From positions 2,115-49,905 of the forward strand of contig NZ_LIQQ01000127.1 in the NCBI RefSeq assembly GCF_001418565.1: 47,791 nt of DNA. The letters run 5' to 3'. Positions 46,795 to 47,791 of this stretch are shown here, one piece after another. The position numbers and the translations under genes were made by a program. The notes beneath the pieces are model-generated. The model made no database searches. It was given only the letters and a program-made list of their open reading frames with translations, and was not told the DNA's origin. How positions within the stretch are numbered: position 1 is the first letter of the stretch; each line of letters opens with the position of its first letter. The stretch is from Streptomyces graminilatus (GTDB lineage Bacteria > Actinomycetota > Actinomycetes > Streptomycetales > Streptomycetaceae).

Positions 46795-47718
46795 ATGGAT
46801 CTTCGTATCTTCACCGAACCCCAGCAAGGCGCGACCTACGACACCCTGCTCGCCGTGGCGAAGGCCACCGAGGACCTTGGGTTTGGGGCTTTCTTCCGCT
46901 CCGACCACTATCTCCGCATGGGTGACGGGGACGGCCTGCCCGGTCCCACCGACGCCTGGATCACCCTCGCCGGACTTGCCCGGGAGACCAAGCGGATCCG
47001 CCTCGGCACGCTGATGACGGCCGCCACCTTCCGCCTCCCCGGCGTCCTGGCGATCCAGGTCGCGCAGGTCGACCAGATGTCCGGCGGCCGGGTCGAACTC
47101 GGTCTGGGCGCGGGCTGGTTCGAGGAGGAGCACAAGGCGTACGGCATCCCGTTCCCGCAGGAGAAGTTCGCCCGACTCGAAGAGCAGCTGGCGATCGTCA
47201 CCGGCCTGTGGGGGGTCAAGGCGGGGGAAACGTTCAGCCACCACGGCACGCACTACGACCTGACCGACTCGCCGGCCCTCCCCAAGCCCGCGCAGACGAA
47301 GATCCCCGTACTCATCGGCGGCCACGGCGCGACGCGTACCCCACGGCTGACCGCGCAGTACGCGGACGAGTTCAACATGCCGTTCTCGTCCATCGAGGAC
47401 ACCGAGCGCCAGTTCGGCCGGGTGCGTGCGGCGGCCGAGCAGGCGGGCCGCGCGGCCGACGAGCTGACGTACTCGAACGCCCTTGTGGTGTGTGTCGGCA
47501 AGGACGACCGCGAGGTGGCCCGGCGTGCCGCCGCGATCGGCCGTGACGTCGACGAGCTGAAGGCCAACGGACTCGCGGGTTCCCCGGCCGAGGTCGTGGA
47601 GAAGATCGGCCGGTACACGGAGATCGGCTCCCAGCGGTTCTACCTCCAGATCCTCGACCTCGACGATCTGGACCACCTGGAGCTGATCTCCTCGCAGGTG
47701 CAGGCCCAAGTGGCCTAG
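46795..47718 (+). CDS. LLM-class F420-dependent oxidoreductase
   Basis: This 307-aa TIM-barrel protein of the luciferase-like family has an N-terminal MDLRIFTEPQ, GFGAFFRSDHYLR, RIRLGTLMTAATFRLPGVLA, QMSGGRVELGLGAGWFEEEH and IPVLIGGHGATRTPRLTAQYADEFN. The G-x-GxGW and GG motifs mark the deazaflavin phosphate site. It probably catalyses an F420-dependent redox step; the substrate is unknown. ATG 46795 is used, but an in-frame ATG nine bases upstream is possible. TTGACC at 46762-46767 may be part of its promoter. Confidence 0.9.
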   Translation: MDLRIFTEPQQGATYDTLLAVAKATEDLGFGAFFRSDHYLRMGDGDGLPGPTDAWITLAGLARETKRIRLGTLMTAATFRLPGVLAIQVAQVDQMSGGRVELGLGAGWFEEEHKAYGIPFPQEKFARLEEQLAIVTGLWGVKAGETFSHHGTHYDLTDSPALPKPAQTKIPVLIGGHGATRTPRLTAQYADEFNMPFSSIEDTERQFGRVRAAAEQAGRAADELTYSNALVVCVGKDDREVARRAAAIGRDVDELKANGLAGSPAEVVEKIGRYTEIGSQRFYLQILDLDDLDHLELISSQVQAQVA

Positions 47719-47740
47719 CTTTCGCCGCTCTTGCTGCGCG

Positions 47741-47779
47741 GGGGCGGGGGGCCGCATCGGCAGCCTCTGCCCCCGCCCC
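47741..47779 (+). terminator. Strong hairpin after the LLM gene
   Basis: A 10-bp stem (GGGGCGGGGG at 47741-47750 with 47770-47779) has a 19-base loop, beginning 23 bases after the stop. No T tract follows within the window. Confidence 0.55.
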
Positions 47780-47791
47780 TCGCCCTGCCCC

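Overview
The window looks like chromosomal DNA of a Streptomyces or a close relative. G+C is very high, with a strong third-position G/C bias in every real gene. GTG and TTG starts are common, and several genes start directly downstream of a -10 box with no leader. Recognisable actinobacterial families are the paired TrkA proteins, a SepF paralog, PucR and ECF regulators, an F420-dependent LLM oxidoreductase, and a nitrate reductase fused to a sulfite-reductase-type flavoprotein. No rRNA, tRNA or CRISPR array was seen.

Region 1 (1-5535) is a potassium-uptake neighbourhood. Two translationally coupled TrkA/RCK proteins and a 32-aa membrane peptide lie on the minus strand. A KimA-like K+ importer of the APC superfamily (usually labelled amino-acid permease) diverges from them and is followed by a TrmA/RumA-type RNA methyltransferase. 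Region 2 (about 5500-10970) is a small accessory island at the 3' end of the methyltransferase gene. It holds a TPR-gene scrap, an IS1380-type transposase fragment, a 1232-aa secreted protein (CdtB-like nuclease, a possible lectin-like segment, SGNH hydrolase, ten FG-GAP repeats) and decayed regulator and sensor-kinase fragments. An imperfect direct repeat of the methyltransferase 3' end flanks it. Region 3 (11057-14992) carries a thioredoxin-fold protein, a PucR-type regulator, and a divergent ferredoxin reductase plus fatty-acid desaturase pair with a palindromic operator candidate between them.

Region 4 (15087-30952) is the centrepiece: a complete one-directional cluster for a group 1h (Hhy, atmospheric H2-oxidising) [NiFe]-hydrogenase. 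Order: DUF6400-like, Cys-rich protein, hypX, hhyS, hhyL, NifU-like protein, DUF5947, DUF6084, an unassigned 481-aa protein, maturation protease, a 36-aa membrane peptide, hypA, hypB, hypF, hypC, hypD, hypE. Most genes overlap by 4 bases, implying translational coupling. A good housekeeping-type promoter for a leaderless first gene sits at 15087-15123. HypA/B load nickel, HypF/E/C/D build the Fe(CN)2CO centre, HypX is the likely CO source, the protease trims HhyL, and the NifU-like protein may be an electron relay or cluster donor.

Region 5 (31000-39000) has a ten-segment membrane protein, a poorly resolved hypothetical gene, a secreted alpha/beta hydrolase, a TIGR01777-type epimerase with a perfect 16-bp palindrome upstream, a Met/His-rich membrane protein next to an ECF sigma factor, and a GT-C-like membrane protein. 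Region 6 (39041-47718) has the 1390-aa assimilatory nitrate reductase fusion with GlnR-like boxes upstream, a SepF paralog, an ATPase coupled to a MazG-like pyrophosphohydrolase, a DUF6099-like protein, a 56-aa protein and an LLM oxidoreductase. All functional names rest on motifs read by eye and on family knowledge; no database search was run.
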